Assembly: GCA_028293225.1 (NCBI GenBank)
Contig: JAQGPE010000167.1
Span: forward strand, 1 to 22,103
Reading direction: 5' to 3'
From: Akkermansiaceae bacterium
Lineage (GTDB): Bacteria > Verrucomicrobiota > Verrucomicrobiia > Verrucomicrobiales > Akkermansiaceae
DNA: 22,103 bases
Positions 14,008 to 21,582 of the stretch are shown one piece after another. The notes below the pieces were generated by a model. It did no database searches, was not told the origin of the DNA, and saw nothing but the letters and a program-made list of their open reading frames with translations. The position numbers and the translations under genes are program-made. Each line of letters starts with the position of its first letter. Position 1 is the first letter of the stretch.

Positions 14008-16008
14008 TCAGCTCTTCAGGAAGTCGCCGAGACCGTCGAAGAAATTCCCTAGTTCGTCCTCGCTCGCCTCCGCGCCCATCACCTCGTCGTAGGTGGTGTG
14101 CAGCAAATGCTCGTCGTCCAGCTCCAGGATGAAGCTGCTCGACTGGCAGGCCTCCGGCTTGCCCCACTTGGTACGGACCGTGCAGTAGGTCATGGTGAAC
14201 TTGATCTGCGCGCGGGTGATGCCCACGTAAAGCAGCCGTCGCTCCTCGTCCTTGGTGCCCTCCACCACGCTGCGGACGTGCGGCAGGACGCCTTCCTCCA
14301 GGCCGACCAGGAACACGATCGGGAATTCCAGCCCCTTCGAGGCGTGGAGGGTGATCAGGGTCGCGCCGGTTTTTTTCTCCAGGTCATCGTCCTCGCGGTC
14401 CGAGGCGAGCGCGCTGTCATCCAGGAATTTCCGCAGGGTCTTGCCGCGGACCAGCGCCTTGCCCAGCTCGGTGTAGACTTCGCTCAACCCCTCGCCGCGC
14501 TGCAGCTTTTCCTGGTCGGTCTTGCAGCCGCGCTCCAGCCACGGCAGGTACTCGATCTCCGCCATGTACTCCTTCAGCACGTGGTCGGCGGGCGAGACCT
14601 TGGCATCGATCTTCATCTTTGCCGCCAGCAGCTGCGCGGTGAAGGTCTCGATCGCATTGCGCGCCTTCGCCCCCAGCTGGCTGAGAAATTCATTGTCGCA
14701 CAGCGCGCGGAAGACGCTGGTGTTGGTCTCGCGGCTGAAACCGGTGGCCAGCATGGCGGTTGACTGGCCGATCCCTCGCGTCGGCGCGTTCAACACCCGC
14801 AGCAGCGGCACGTCGGCCTCCGGGTCGTCCAGCAGCTCGATGTAGGCCATCATGTCCTTCACCTCGCGGCGGTCGTAGAAGCTCTGCGCGCCGACCATGC
14901 GGTAGGGGATCTTCCGCTCGCGCAGGGCTTCCTCCAGCTTGCGGCTCTGCTTGTTGGTGCGGAACAGCACCGCGAAGTCCTCCCACGGCCGGTTGCCGTT
15001 GGCCTTGTCGGCCAGGATTTCCTCGGCGATGTAGGTGGCCTCCTCCTCGTCGCCAGGCATGCCGACCAGCCGCACCGGCTCACCGCCGAATTTGGTGGAG
15101 CGCAGGGTCTTTTCACGACGCCCTTTATTCCGGCGGATCAGGCTGTTCGCGGTGTGCAGGATGGCGTGGGTGGAGCGGTAGTTCTCCTCCAGCAGGATGA
15201 TTTTCGGGTTCGGGAAGAAGCGCTCGAACTCCAGGATGTTCGCCGACTCCGCACCGCGGAAGCCGTAGATCGACTGGTCGTCGTCACCCACCACGCAGAT
15301 GTGGTACGGCGCGCCTACGAGTTGCTGGAGCAACCGCATCTGCAGGCCGTTGGTGTCCTGGAACTCGTCGACCGTGACACGGCGGTAGACGGTGCGGAAA
15401 TAATCGCGCACCTCCTCGTGCTCACGCAGCAGTTTTTCCGCCAGCACCAGCAGGTCGTCGAAGTCGACGGCGTTCTGCGCGCGCAGTTCATTCTGATAGG
15501 CCACCGCCAGCGACGCATAAAAGTCGTCCTGCATGTCCTCCAGCTCGACGCCCTTGTTCTTCGCCTTGGAGATCTCGCTCAGCACCGCCTCGGCCTTGAC
15601 CTTCTCGTCGGCGCCGCCCATGCGGACGATCAGCTGCTTCATGATCCCGACCTGGTCGCTCTGCATGCAGATCGAGAAATTCTTCTTATAGCCGAGCTTG
15701 TCGATGCCCCCGCGCAGCAGCCGCACGCACAGCGAGTGGAAGGTGCAGACGGTCATCGCCTCGGCCTTCTTTTTCGAGACCATGCCGCCGATGCGTTCGC
15801 GCATTTCGCTGGCGGCCTTGTTGGTGAAGGTCACCGCCAGGATGTTTTCCGGGGCGATGCCGACTTCCAGCATGTTCGAGATCCGGCAGGTCACCGTGCG
15901 GGTCTTGCCGGTGCCCGCGCCCGCCAGGATCAGGACGGGTCCGTCCAGAGAGGCCACCGCGTCGCGCTGGGCCTTGTTTAGGGAGTCGAATGAGAAGCCG
16001 CCTGCCAT
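14008..16008 (-). CDS. UvrD/Rep/PcrA-family superfamily 1A DNA helicase
   Basis: 666 residues from the ATG at 16008; an upstream frame to 16095 adds 29 residues before the family's usual start. It is an ATP-dependent 3'-5' DNA helicase of repair and replication restart. All motifs are present: Q-motif region LNKAQRDAV (10-18), Walker A AGAGTGKT (29-36), Ia FTNKAASEMRER (61-72), II VTVDEFQDT (211-219), III VVGDDDQSIYGFRGA (239-253), IV ENYRST (275-280), V TLHASKGLEF (553-562) and VI ERRLLYVGITRA (589-600). At 666 residues it matches Rep in length, and it lacks the long C-terminal tail of PcrA. Which of the three names is right cannot be settled. It is divergent from the GH16 gene, with 110 nt between the starts. 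Confidence 0.95.
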   Translation of the reverse strand: MAGGFSFDSLNKAQRDAVASLDGPVLILAGAGTGKTRTVTCRISNMLEVGIAPENILAVTFTNKAASEMRERIGGMVSKKKAEAMTVCTFHSLCVRLLRGGIDKLGYKKNFSICMQSDQVGIMKQLIVRMGGADEKVKAEAVLSEISKAKNKGVELEDMQDDFYASLAVAYQNELRAQNAVDFDDLLVLAEKLLREHEEVRDYFRTVYRRVTVDEFQDTNGLQMRLLQQLVGAPYHICVVGDDDQSIYGFRGAESANILEFERFFPNPKIILLEENYRSTHAILHTANSLIRRNKGRREKTLRSTKFGGEPVRLVGMPGDEEEATYIAEEILADKANGNRPWEDFAVLFRTNKQSRKLEEALRERKIPYRMVGAQSFYDRREVKDMMAYIELLDDPEADVPLLRVLNAPTRGIGQSTAMLATGFSRETNTSVFRALCDNEFLSQLGAKARNAIETFTAQLLAAKMKIDAKVSPADHVLKEYMAEIEYLPWLERGCKTDQEKLQRGEGLSEVYTELGKALVRGKTLRKFLDDSALASDREDDDLEKKTGATLITLHASKGLEFPIVFLVGLEEGVLPHVRSVVEGTKDEERRLLYVGITRAQIKFTMTYCTVRTKWGKPEACQSSSFILELDDEHLLHTTYDEVMGAEASEDELGNFFDGLGDFLKS

Positions 16009-16118
16009 GTGCGGCGCGATGGAAGCGGGCCGCACGACCCACCGCAAGCACGGGTCCGGGATTGCTTGCAGTGTATTGGAATGTTGACGCTCCACAGCCC
16101 AGCGCGCGAGGCTACGCC

Positions 16119-16937
16119 ATGCTCATTGCCCGTAAAATCGCGGTTCCCGGCGTTCTGCTCAGCCTTTTCCTCGCGGGCCCGGCAAGCGCCCAGGCCCCAG
16201 CGGGCTGGAAACCGGTCTGGGCGGACGAATTCAACGGCAACGAGCTGGATTTCAACAAGTGGTCGGTCGAGGAAAACGGCAATGGCGGCGGCAACAACGA
16301 GCTGCAGTATTATGTCGACCGCCCGGAAAACGTCCGCGTCGAGGGCGGCAACCTCGTCATTGAGGCTCGCAAGGAGCCCTACGCGGCGGGCGGGATCGCC
16401 AAGGACTACACCTCCGGCCGGATCCGCACCAAGCGCCACGCCAGCTGGACCTATGGCCGCTATGAGATCCGTGCCAAGCTGCCGACCGGCCGCGGGATCT
16501 GGCCGGCGCTGTGGATGCTGCCGGAAAACGACAAGTACGGCGGCTGGGCGGCCAGCGGCGAAATCGACATCATGGAGCTGCTCGGCCAGGAGCCGGACAC
16601 GGTCTACGGCACCCTCCACTACGGTGCCAGCTGGCCGAAGAACGTCCACACCGGCGCACCCTGGAAGCTGGAGAAAGGCACCTTCGCCGATGACTTCCAC
16701 GTCTTCGCGCTGGAGTGGGAAAAGGGCGTGATGCGCTGGTACGTCGACGGCAAGCTGGTCCAGACCCAGGACCAATGGAGCACCACCGGCGCCGCCTTTC
16801 CGGCCCCATTTGACCAGCCGTTTTTCTTTGTGATCAATCTGGCCGTCGGCGGCGGCTGGCCCGGCCCGCCGGATGCGTCCACGGTCTTTCCGCAGAAGCT
16901 GCTGGTCGACTACGTGCGGGTGTTCGAGAGGAAGTGA
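16119..16937 (+). CDS. Secreted GH16 endo-beta-glucanase (laminarinase-like)
   Basis: 272 residues from the ATG at 16119, with GAGG at 16108-16111 seven nt upstream. A signal peptide at 1-24 ends in ASA before Q25. The rest is a single GH16 beta-jelly-roll. The catalytic ExDxxE motif is GEIDIMELLG with nucleophile E148, D150 and acid/base E153. Nearby family blocks are WPALWMLP (128-135), DEFNGNELDFNKW (36-48) and the C-terminal INLAVGGGWPG. This pattern fits the bacterial laminarinase/lichenase side of GH16 (endo-1,3- or 1,3-1,4-beta-glucan cleavage) rather than agarases or carrageenases. The enzyme should act outside the cytoplasm. No carbohydrate-binding domain is attached. Confidence 0.93.
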   Translation: MLIARKIAVPGVLLSLFLAGPASAQAPAGWKPVWADEFNGNELDFNKWSVEENGNGGGNNELQYYVDRPENVRVEGGNLVIEARKEPYAAGGIAKDYTSGRIRTKRHASWTYGRYEIRAKLPTGRGIWPALWMLPENDKYGGWAASGEIDIMELLGQEPDTVYGTLHYGASWPKNVHTGAPWKLEKGTFADDFHVFALEWEKGVMRWYVDGKLVQTQDQWSTTGAAFPAPFDQPFFFVINLAVGGGWPGPPDASTVFPQKLLVDYVRVFERK

Positions 16938-16970
16938 CTCGAAAGCGCCGAAGGTGCGAGATGAGACAGT

Positions 16971-16987
16971 CAGGGGTGAAATCCCTG
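16971..16987. terminator. Small hairpin after the GH16 gene
   Basis: CAGGG-GTGAAAT-CCCTG gives a 5-bp stem, 34 nt past the GH16 stop, in the 152-nt gap between the convergent GH16 and DUF2238 genes. No U-tract follows, so it is at best a weak terminator. Nothing else is recognisable in the gap. Confidence 0.2.
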
Positions 16988-17089
16988 GCAATGGCATCCG
17001 GCGCAGCCGCACAACGCGCGCGCTGGGCCGCTGGCCGCTGGCTCCTCTGCGAACGTGCTTTGACGCCGGGGAGCCGATCGTGAGGAAAA

Positions 17090-17716
17090 TCATCCCCTTT
17101 TACTAGCTTCATCGTAGCCCGCGTCCCGCCTTCCGATCACCAGCACTCCCACCCCCACCGCCGTCAGCGCGCCAATCAGGCAGGTGAACATGTCCTCCTG
17201 GGTGTCCCACGGATCTCCCTGGGTGCCGAGAAACGACTCGGAGGCCTCCGCCGAAACCAGCGCCGAGCACCACTCCAGCAGTTCATAGACGGCGCTGATC
17301 GCCATGCAGAAGCAAACCGTCAGGAAGGCCAGCCAGACGCGGCCATTGATCAGCCGCCGCCGCAGCGCGACCTCCCGGAACAGCACCGCCGGGACGAAGC
17401 CCTGCGCGAAATGGCCCAGCCGGTCGTAGTGGTTTCGCGCGAAGCCAAAGGTGTGCTTCGCCCACTCTCCCAGCGGCACCAGGGCATAGGTATAGTGACC
17501 GCCGACGATCAGGATGATCAGGTGCAGGGCGATGCAGACATGCGCGAATCGCGAGAACGCCCAGCCTTTCGACGCGGCGATGAACAGCCCCGCCAGACCC
17601 AACAGCGCGGGGGTGATCTCCAACCACCAGGTGGTCCAGTCATGCGGATACCAGGCTGACCAAGCCAGCACCGGCAGGACGAAGACGAGCAACCAGCGCA
17701 GGCGGAGAAACGGCAT
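17090..17716 (-). CDS. YjdF/DUF2238 family inner-membrane protein
   Basis: 208 residues with about six hydrophobic helices along the whole length, so it is an integral inner-membrane protein. The conserved blocks of this family are easy to see: GGHYTYALVPLGEW, RNHYDRLGHFAQGFVPA, ISAVYELLEW and FLGTQGDPWDTQEDM. The many conserved His, Asp and Glu residues in these loops are a family feature. The biochemical role is unknown. The ATG at 17716 is chosen because it starts directly before the first helix. The gene is convergent with GH16 and separated from the upstream FAD-protein gene by the palindrome at 17773-17948. Confidence 0.88.
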   Translation of the reverse strand: MPFLRLRWLLVFVLPVLAWSAWYPHDWTTWWLEITPALLGLAGLFIAASKGWAFSRFAHVCIALHLIILIVGGHYTYALVPLGEWAKHTFGFARNHYDRLGHFAQGFVPAVLFREVALRRRLINGRVWLAFLTVCFCMAISAVYELLEWCSALVSAEASESFLGTQGDPWDTQEDMFTCLIGALTAVGVGVLVIGRRDAGYDEASKRG

Positions 17717-17772
17717 CAGGGCACTCTAGCGCATCCCGCCCGAATCAAAAACGCCAAGTCCGCCCAAGGGTG

Positions 17773-17948
17773 GAAAAGACCGGAGAGGGGACACTCTTGT
17801 TCCCTTGCTCAGGAGGCAGGCTTGGTTCAATCCCAGCGCTCGCAAAAGCTTTCCCATCCACCCCATTCAAGAATCCGCATTCTCCGATCCGAACCAAACC
17901 TTTGAACTCAGCAGGGGGACAAGAGTGTCCCCCCTCCGGTCCTTTTTC
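17773..17948. repeat. Long palindromic element (176 bp) with near-perfect terminal inverted repeats
   Basis: Terminal arms of about 37 nt (17773-17809 and 17910-17948) pair with only four or five differences. The shared core reads GACCGGAG, a G run, then GACACTCTTGT. A nested pair TTGGTTC (17822-17828) / GAACCAA (17891-17897) lies inside. The right end touches the stop codon of the FAD-protein gene (17947-17949). The element occupies most of the 230-nt space before the DUF2238 gene. It has the form of a MITE or dispersed palindromic repeat and could also fold as a transcript-end hairpin. It shares no sequence with the palindrome at 13801-13991. No transposase is nearby. Confidence 0.75.
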
Positions 17949-19329
17949 AAATCACTCCCGCCGGGATCAGGGTGCGGGCGTTCAGGTCGGCCGCGACCCG
18001 GGCAGCCAGTGCCGCCGCATGCAGCCGCAGTTCCGGCACGGCGGTGGCCTCGAAGAAACGCGCCCGCAGCATCGGCCCGGTGATGAACAGCCAGTCCGAG
18101 GGCTCGCCGCCGCGCTGCAGGGCCCGGTAGTCGGGATGCACCTGCGCGCCCAGCCGGTTTTCATCCGGCACCAGGAAGCCGCGACGCAGCAGATTGGCGA
18201 TCAGCGGATGCGTGATGGTGCTGATGTCGCGAGCCGGGCCCGTCGCATCGATGATGTGGTCGGCATCCAGCCAGCGGGTCGCGGCGGCCCGGTTGCGCGG
18301 GGCCAAGCCGAGACGCAGCCGGCCGTCCTTGTTCTCCACCGAGACAATGGTGCCGCGGCGCAGATCGACCTTGCCGAGATCCACCAGCTTATCGAATTTC
18401 TCGCGGCTGGCCGGGGCGCACTGATGTCGATGCACCTCCCAGAAAGGGCTGACGAAACGCAGGAAGCGCTTGCGGTCGCGCGGCGACATTTCCTGCCACA
18501 GCGCCGGGGTGGTCGGGCGCAGCGCGGCGAAAAGATCGCGCCAGTCGCCGCCCTGCTTTTCGTGCTCCTTCAGCGCGCGGCGGAACAGACGGACGCTTTC
18601 GCGCAGCGGCACGTCCGGGAGTTCGCTGAGATCCGGTGTGGCGAGTGAGGAGGCGGGCCGGTAGTGGCGCGGCAGCAGGCCGTTGCGGGAAATCGCGTGG
18701 ATCTCCGCGGCATTGCCCTGGCGCTCCAATTCAAGCACCGCATCGATCATGGTCAGGCCGGTGCCGATCACCAGCACGGTATCGCCGGGGGCGATCTTCT
18801 CGTAGCTGGAGGCCTTGCGGCCGGGAAGGGTGTGCTGAGCCCACAGCGAGCTGGAAAAGGCGGAGCCCTGGTTGCCGGTGGCCAGCACCACGCGGGAGCA
18901 CATCTGCACGGTGTGGTCTTTCAGCGTGATCAGGGCGGCGCTGCCGGAGGGGTTGGTCTGGACGTCGATGACGCCGCGGTGATCGACCCGCAGGTTGGTA
19001 CACTTGCCGAGCGCTTCCTCCAGACAGTTTTTGATGTAGGCGCCATAGACTCGGCGCGGCAGGAAATCCTCCGGTCCCACGGTGTCGCCGAACTGGCGGC
19101 GGACGTATTGGTAGAAGTGATCCGGCTCGTCCGGAAAGGCGCTCATCCGGCGGGCCGGGACGTTCAGCAGCGCATGCGCGTCGTCCTGCCGGTAAGCCAG
19201 CCCGGGACCGGCCTCCTTGCTTTCCTCGAACAGGATCACCGGCCAGTCCGGCAGGCGCAGAGCGAGATGAATGGCGGTCAGCGTGCCGCTGAAACCGGCT
19301 CCGACGACGGCGATGGGTGAAAAGGACAT
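17947..19329 (-). CDS. FAD/NAD(P)-binding protein, YdhS-like
   Basis: 460 residues from the ATG at 19329; the frame is open to 19461 but the extra 44 residues lack family character. The N-terminal Rossmann fold has VVGAGFSGT (8-16). It is followed by the blocks typical of the NAD_binding_9/YdhS family: GPGLAYRQDD (41-50), LLNVPARRMSAFPDEPDHF (54-72). A second nucleotide-binding motif, VIGTGLTMID (187-196), follows VVLATGNQG (147-155), and DATGP occurs at 361-365. It is probably a cytoplasmic flavoprotein oxidoreductase. Substrate unknown. Directly upstream on the same strand (134 nt) is the M14-like gene. The stop codon overlaps the right end of the palindrome. Confidence 0.85.
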   Translation of the reverse strand: MSFSPIAVVGAGFSGTLTAIHLALRLPDWPVILFEESKEAGPGLAYRQDDAHALLNVPARRMSAFPDEPDHFYQYVRRQFGDTVGPEDFLPRRVYGAYIKNCLEEALGKCTNLRVDHRGVIDVQTNPSGSAALITLKDHTVQMCSRVVLATGNQGSAFSSSLWAQHTLPGRKASSYEKIAPGDTVLVIGTGLTMIDAVLELERQGNAAEIHAISRNGLLPRHYRPASSLATPDLSELPDVPLRESVRLFRRALKEHEKQGGDWRDLFAALRPTTPALWQEMSPRDRKRFLRFVSPFWEVHRHQCAPASREKFDKLVDLGKVDLRRGTIVSVENKDGRLRLGLAPRNRAAATRWLDADHIIDATGPARDISTITHPLIANLLRRGFLVPDENRLGAQVHPDYRALQRGGEPSDWLFITGPMLRARFFEATAVPELRLHAAALAARVAADLNARTLIPAGVI

Positions 19330-19405
19330 GCGGGAAATGGCGGGTGCAGGTTGACGTTTTGCGGGGGAAGCAGCCGGGCCCGAAAAACCGCCGGGGCACG
19401 AAGCG

Positions 19406-19443
19406 GAGGTCCTGCGCCTTTTCAAACCGGGGGCGCAGGCCTC
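19406..19443. other. Strong hairpin with adjoining A8/T8 tract between two minus-strand genes
   Basis: GAGG-t-CCTGCGCC and GGCGCAGG-CCTC form a 12-bp stem with one bulge around a 12-nt loop. Eight A residues (19444-19451) adjoin it on the plus strand. For transcripts of the minus-strand genes the U8 tract comes before the hairpin. The tract therefore belongs, if anything, to a small GAG/CTC hairpin right after the M14-like stop at 19464. The large hairpin may be a leader structure of the FAD-protein gene or a processing site. Confidence 0.4.
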
Positions 19444-19463
19444 AAAAAAAAGGAGCACCACTC

Positions 19464-20201
19464 TCAGGGCGACGACTGCCGCTGCGGATGGCGGCGCTTG
19501 CGGGCCAGCAGTTCGGAGTGGGCGTGGACCAGGCGGACCACGAACCGGGCCACGCCGTGGATGGAGGCGGAGTCGCTCCAGAAGGACGGCACCACCAGTT
19601 TCAACTGCCAGCGCTCATCGGCGCGACTAGGAGTCAGGTCGAGGTCGGTCGGCAGGATCAGACCAGGGCGGTCGCGGAAGATTTCCGCCAGGGTGCTCAG
19701 CTCATCGATCAGATCCGGGCTGATCTCCCCGGACAGGGAAAACTCCGGCACGTCCGCGGATTCCACCTCGATCCAGCCGTCCGCCGACTGGTCCTTGAAC
19801 TGGTCCGCCAGGCGGTCGAGCAGATCCCACTCGCCGCGCTCCGGGGCGTCCGCTTCCAGCTCCAGCGCCACCGGATTTGCCACCGGCAGGATCCGCAGCA
19901 CGGAGGAGTCGGCCAGGCGCGGATGCTGGGTCAGGATCTCGATGAACTGCAGCAGCACCTGCGAAGGCAGGCTGGTCTGCGGCCCGTTCCAGCCGATCAG
20001 GCCAATGACCGGGCGATCCTGGTCCTTTCCGCCGGGGCCGAGGTGCGTGAACACCGGTGCGCCGTATTTAAAGCCCTGGTAGTAAATCGGAAAATCGATC
20101 CGCCCGGTGAGGTGGGAGGAGAACTCGCAATGCTCCACGTAGCCCTGGAGAAGGTCCCGGAGGTTCTTGCGCAGCTCAGGTCGTAAGGTCTGAATTTGCA
20201 T
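19464..20201 (-). CDS. M14 carboxypeptidase-like fold lacking zinc ligands (putative pseudoenzyme)
   Basis: 245 residues, not recognised with certainty. RPVIGLIGWNGPQTSLPSQV (63-82) followed by VLRILPVANPVALELE (101-116) has the layout of M14 zinc carboxypeptidases and deacylases, in which a strand leads to HGxE and a later strand ends in the P-x-x-NP motif. Here HGxE is replaced by WNGPQ, so the zinc site looks lost. This assignment is an inference from pattern only. No signal peptide or membrane helix is visible, and the C-terminus is basic (RKRRHPQRQ). It lies 134 nt upstream of the YdhS-like gene on the same strand and may be functionally tied to it. The ATG at 20201 is the first in frame. 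Confidence 0.6.
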   Translation of the reverse strand: MQIQTLRPELRKNLRDLLQGYVEHCEFSSHLTGRIDFPIYYQGFKYGAPVFTHLGPGGKDQDRPVIGLIGWNGPQTSLPSQVLLQFIEILTQHPRLADSSVLRILPVANPVALELEADAPERGEWDLLDRLADQFKDQSADGWIEVESADVPEFSLSGEISPDLIDELSTLAEIFRDRPGLILPTDLDLTPSRADERWQLKLVVPSFWSDSASIHGVARFVVRLVHAHSELLARKRRHPQRQSSP

Positions 20202-20259
20202 GGCGAGGTGGGTTTGAAGGTTGGGCCGGCGAGCAGGTCCGGCCGGCGCGATTGCTATT

Positions 20260-20275
20260 CCTACTTACCAGTAGG
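20260..20275. promoter_or_regulatory. Perfect 6-bp inverted repeat in the M14-like gene leader
   Basis: CCTACT-TACC-AGTAGG, 59 nt upstream of the M14-like start codon and just downstream of the predicted transcription start. It could be an operator or an RNA hairpin. Confidence 0.35.
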
Positions 20276-20288
20276 CGATCGGATGTCT

Positions 20289-20317
20289 AGTATAAAGGTG
20301 GGGATTCATGCGGCGAA
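20289..20317 (-). promoter_or_regulatory. Possible sigma-70 promoter of the M14-like gene
   Basis: On the minus strand TATACT (plus 20289-20294, 5 of 6 to consensus) lies 17 bp from TTCGCC (plus 20312-20317, 3 of 6). The -10 is good and the -35 is poor. Confidence 0.3.
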
Positions 20318-20548
20318 AAAAGCCCCTGAAGGGAAAATGGCAAACGGTCCGGATCCCGGCAGACCGAGACCCACGGCTCTACTTTCATAGTGGCCCCGTT
20401 CCCGCGGAAATGCGAATCCCGTTAGGCCGTTTTCCGGGGCGAATTTGTCATCGATCCCACCGCCCCGATGGATGGGCCACGCCGCCGATCCTTCTCGATC
20501 ACGCCCTCCCTTCTCCCTATCGATTCACCGCTGTCAGCTCACTTCAAA

Positions 20549-21178
20549 ATGGACCCGGAAGAAACCCCTCCTCCGCTTGATCCCGTCGCCCGGGCCGACC
20601 TGTTCCTGAACCACGCCATCTGGTGCGCCGCCTTCCCCCTGGCCCTCGCGATCCTGCTCTGCGCCGGCTGGTGGTGGTTCCGCCACTTGAGCTTCGCCTT
20701 CGCTGGCATGCTGCTCCTTCTCTTCGGCCTCATCGCCTTTGCCGCCGGAATTTCCTGGGTGCGGCTGGCGGGAAAAGCCGCGCGCACCGCACCGGGTCCG
20801 CCGGGCGAAAAGTTCCGGATCAAGCGCACTGCGGCGATTTTCCTCCTGTTCGGGAATTTCCCCGCCGCCGTGGCCTGCATGCTCTTCGCTGCGGTTTTCA
20901 GCGACTCGCTCGTCCAGATTCGCAATGCGTCCGGAAAAACCCTGAACCAGGTCGAGATCGTCGATCCTATCTACGGCTCCCCCACGACGCATTTCGGCGA
21001 CCTTCAGCCGGGTGAAGTCCGCCGCATCCCCCGCATCTACGGCGGCGACTCGGGCCCCATTTTGAAGGCCGTGCTGGACGGCCAGCCTATCGAAGCGCAG
21101 CTGGACTCCTTCGATTCCGGCCCCGGGCGCTTCGAAACCCGGATCCTCCCGGATGGCCGGGCCGAGATCCGGCGCTGA
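20549..21178 (+). CDS. Three-TM membrane protein with C-terminal beta domain, function unknown
   Basis: 209 residues from the ATG at 20549; an in-frame ATG at 20468 adds a Ser/Pro/Arg-rich leader that looks non-coding. Three hydrophobic helices are visible at about 23-43, 48-70 and 94-117. They are followed by a domain of about 90 residues, probably outside the cytoplasm, with VQIRNASGKTLNQVEI (122-137), FGDLQPGEVRRIPRIYGGD and DGQPIEAQLDSF. The IRNASGKTL block resembles VRNTSATDL and LNNASAKN in the two small proteins at the left end of the window, also directly after a membrane segment, so a shared beta-sandwich module is possible. Its 3' end overlaps the convergent ACP-like gene by 92 nt. 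Confidence 0.68.
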   Translation: MDPEETPPPLDPVARADLFLNHAIWCAAFPLALAILLCAGWWWFRHLSFAFAGMLLLLFGLIAFAAGISWVRLAGKAARTAPGPPGEKFRIKRTAAIFLLFGNFPAAVACMLFAAVFSDSLVQIRNASGKTLNQVEIVDPIYGSPTTHFGDLQPGEVRRIPRIYGGDSGPILKAVLDGQPIEAQLDSFDSGPGRFETRILPDGRAEIRR

Positions 21179-21563
21179 TCCAGGCCAACCCAGCCGCCCG
21201 GCCGGTCAGCAGGGCGATCGTATCGGCGACGGAGCTGAGGCCACAGCGTTCCTCCTCCGGAATCCACAGGCCGTGGCGGGCGTCCAGATCCTCAAAAAAA
21301 TCGTGGAGATGACCGGGAAGCACCCTCAGCTCTCCCGTCATCGAGCGCCCCCACTCCTCCTCTTTGATTCCCAGCACGCGCTTGGCTTCATGCCCGACGA
21401 TTGCGGTGATTTCTTCCACAGACATCCCGCGTGCGGCTGCCCTAAGACTGTTGGAGCGCGTGATGACCTTCTGCAGCCGGTGACGCACATGCACCCAATA
21501 GAGCGCCACCAGGGACATCCCCGCCAGCACCAGGTTCAGGGTCAACGCCAGGTTCGCGGTCAT
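21087..21563 (-). CDS. Membrane-anchored protein with acyl-carrier-like domain lacking the phosphopantetheine serine
   Basis: 158 residues. One N-terminal membrane helix (about 5-24) is followed by a basic linker (HVRHRLQK). Residues 49-121 read like an acyl carrier protein: VEEITAIVGHEAKRVLGI as helix I, LHDFFEDLDARHGLWIPEEE as helix II with its usual acidic L-E-x-x-x-x-IP ending, then LSSVADTIALLTG as the last helix. Where ACPs have D-S-L, this has LPGHL, so no attachment serine is seen. The assignment is an inference from pattern. The last 37 or so residues are low-complexity and antisense to the 3' end of the neighbouring plus-strand gene. It starts 19 nt after the kinase-like gene and probably shares its transcript. 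Confidence 0.6.
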   Translation of the reverse strand: MTANLALTLNLVLAGMSLVALYWVHVRHRLQKVITRSNSLRAAARGMSVEEITAIVGHEAKRVLGIKEEEWGRSMTGELRVLPGHLHDFFEDLDARHGLWIPEEERCGLSSVADTIALLTGRAAGLAWISAGSRPGHPGGSGFRSARGRNRRSPAALR

Positions 21564-21582
21564 GGGAATCCACTGCCTTCGC

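Larger units (their letters stand above)
20202..20548. other. Intergenic region between divergent genes, with hairpins and a possible promoter
   Basis: 347 nt without a supported gene. For the leftward M14-like gene it holds a plausible promoter at 20289-20317 and a leader with a CCTACT-TACC-AGTAGG hairpin and a GCCGGC/GCCGGC pair (about 20225-20246). I see no clear promoter or Shine-Dalgarno for the rightward gene at 20549. A short open frame from 20308 preceded by a purine-rich stretch is not supported by codon use. Confidence 0.5.

Noticed and set aside
13641..14167. Open frames on both strands across 13641-14167, with shared VADASRFS and RDASAT segments
   Set aside because: The shared peptides are produced by the inverted repeat itself, and the frames run into the helicase gene or the PEP-CTERM leader.
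15154..15981. Plus-strand frame of 275 codons opposite the helicase
   Set aside because: No recognisable motif, while the minus strand carries all helicase motifs in one frame.
17770..18648. Plus-strand frame of 292 codons running from the palindrome into the FAD-protein gene
   Set aside because: It is antisense to the flavoprotein and has no coherent domain.
20308..20580. A 90-codon plus-strand frame preceded by a purine-rich AAAGGTGGGG
   Set aside because: Its third-position GC is clearly lower than that of the real genes, its second half turns Pro/Ser-rich, and it overlaps the better-supported start at 20549. It could be a small gene but cannot be supported.
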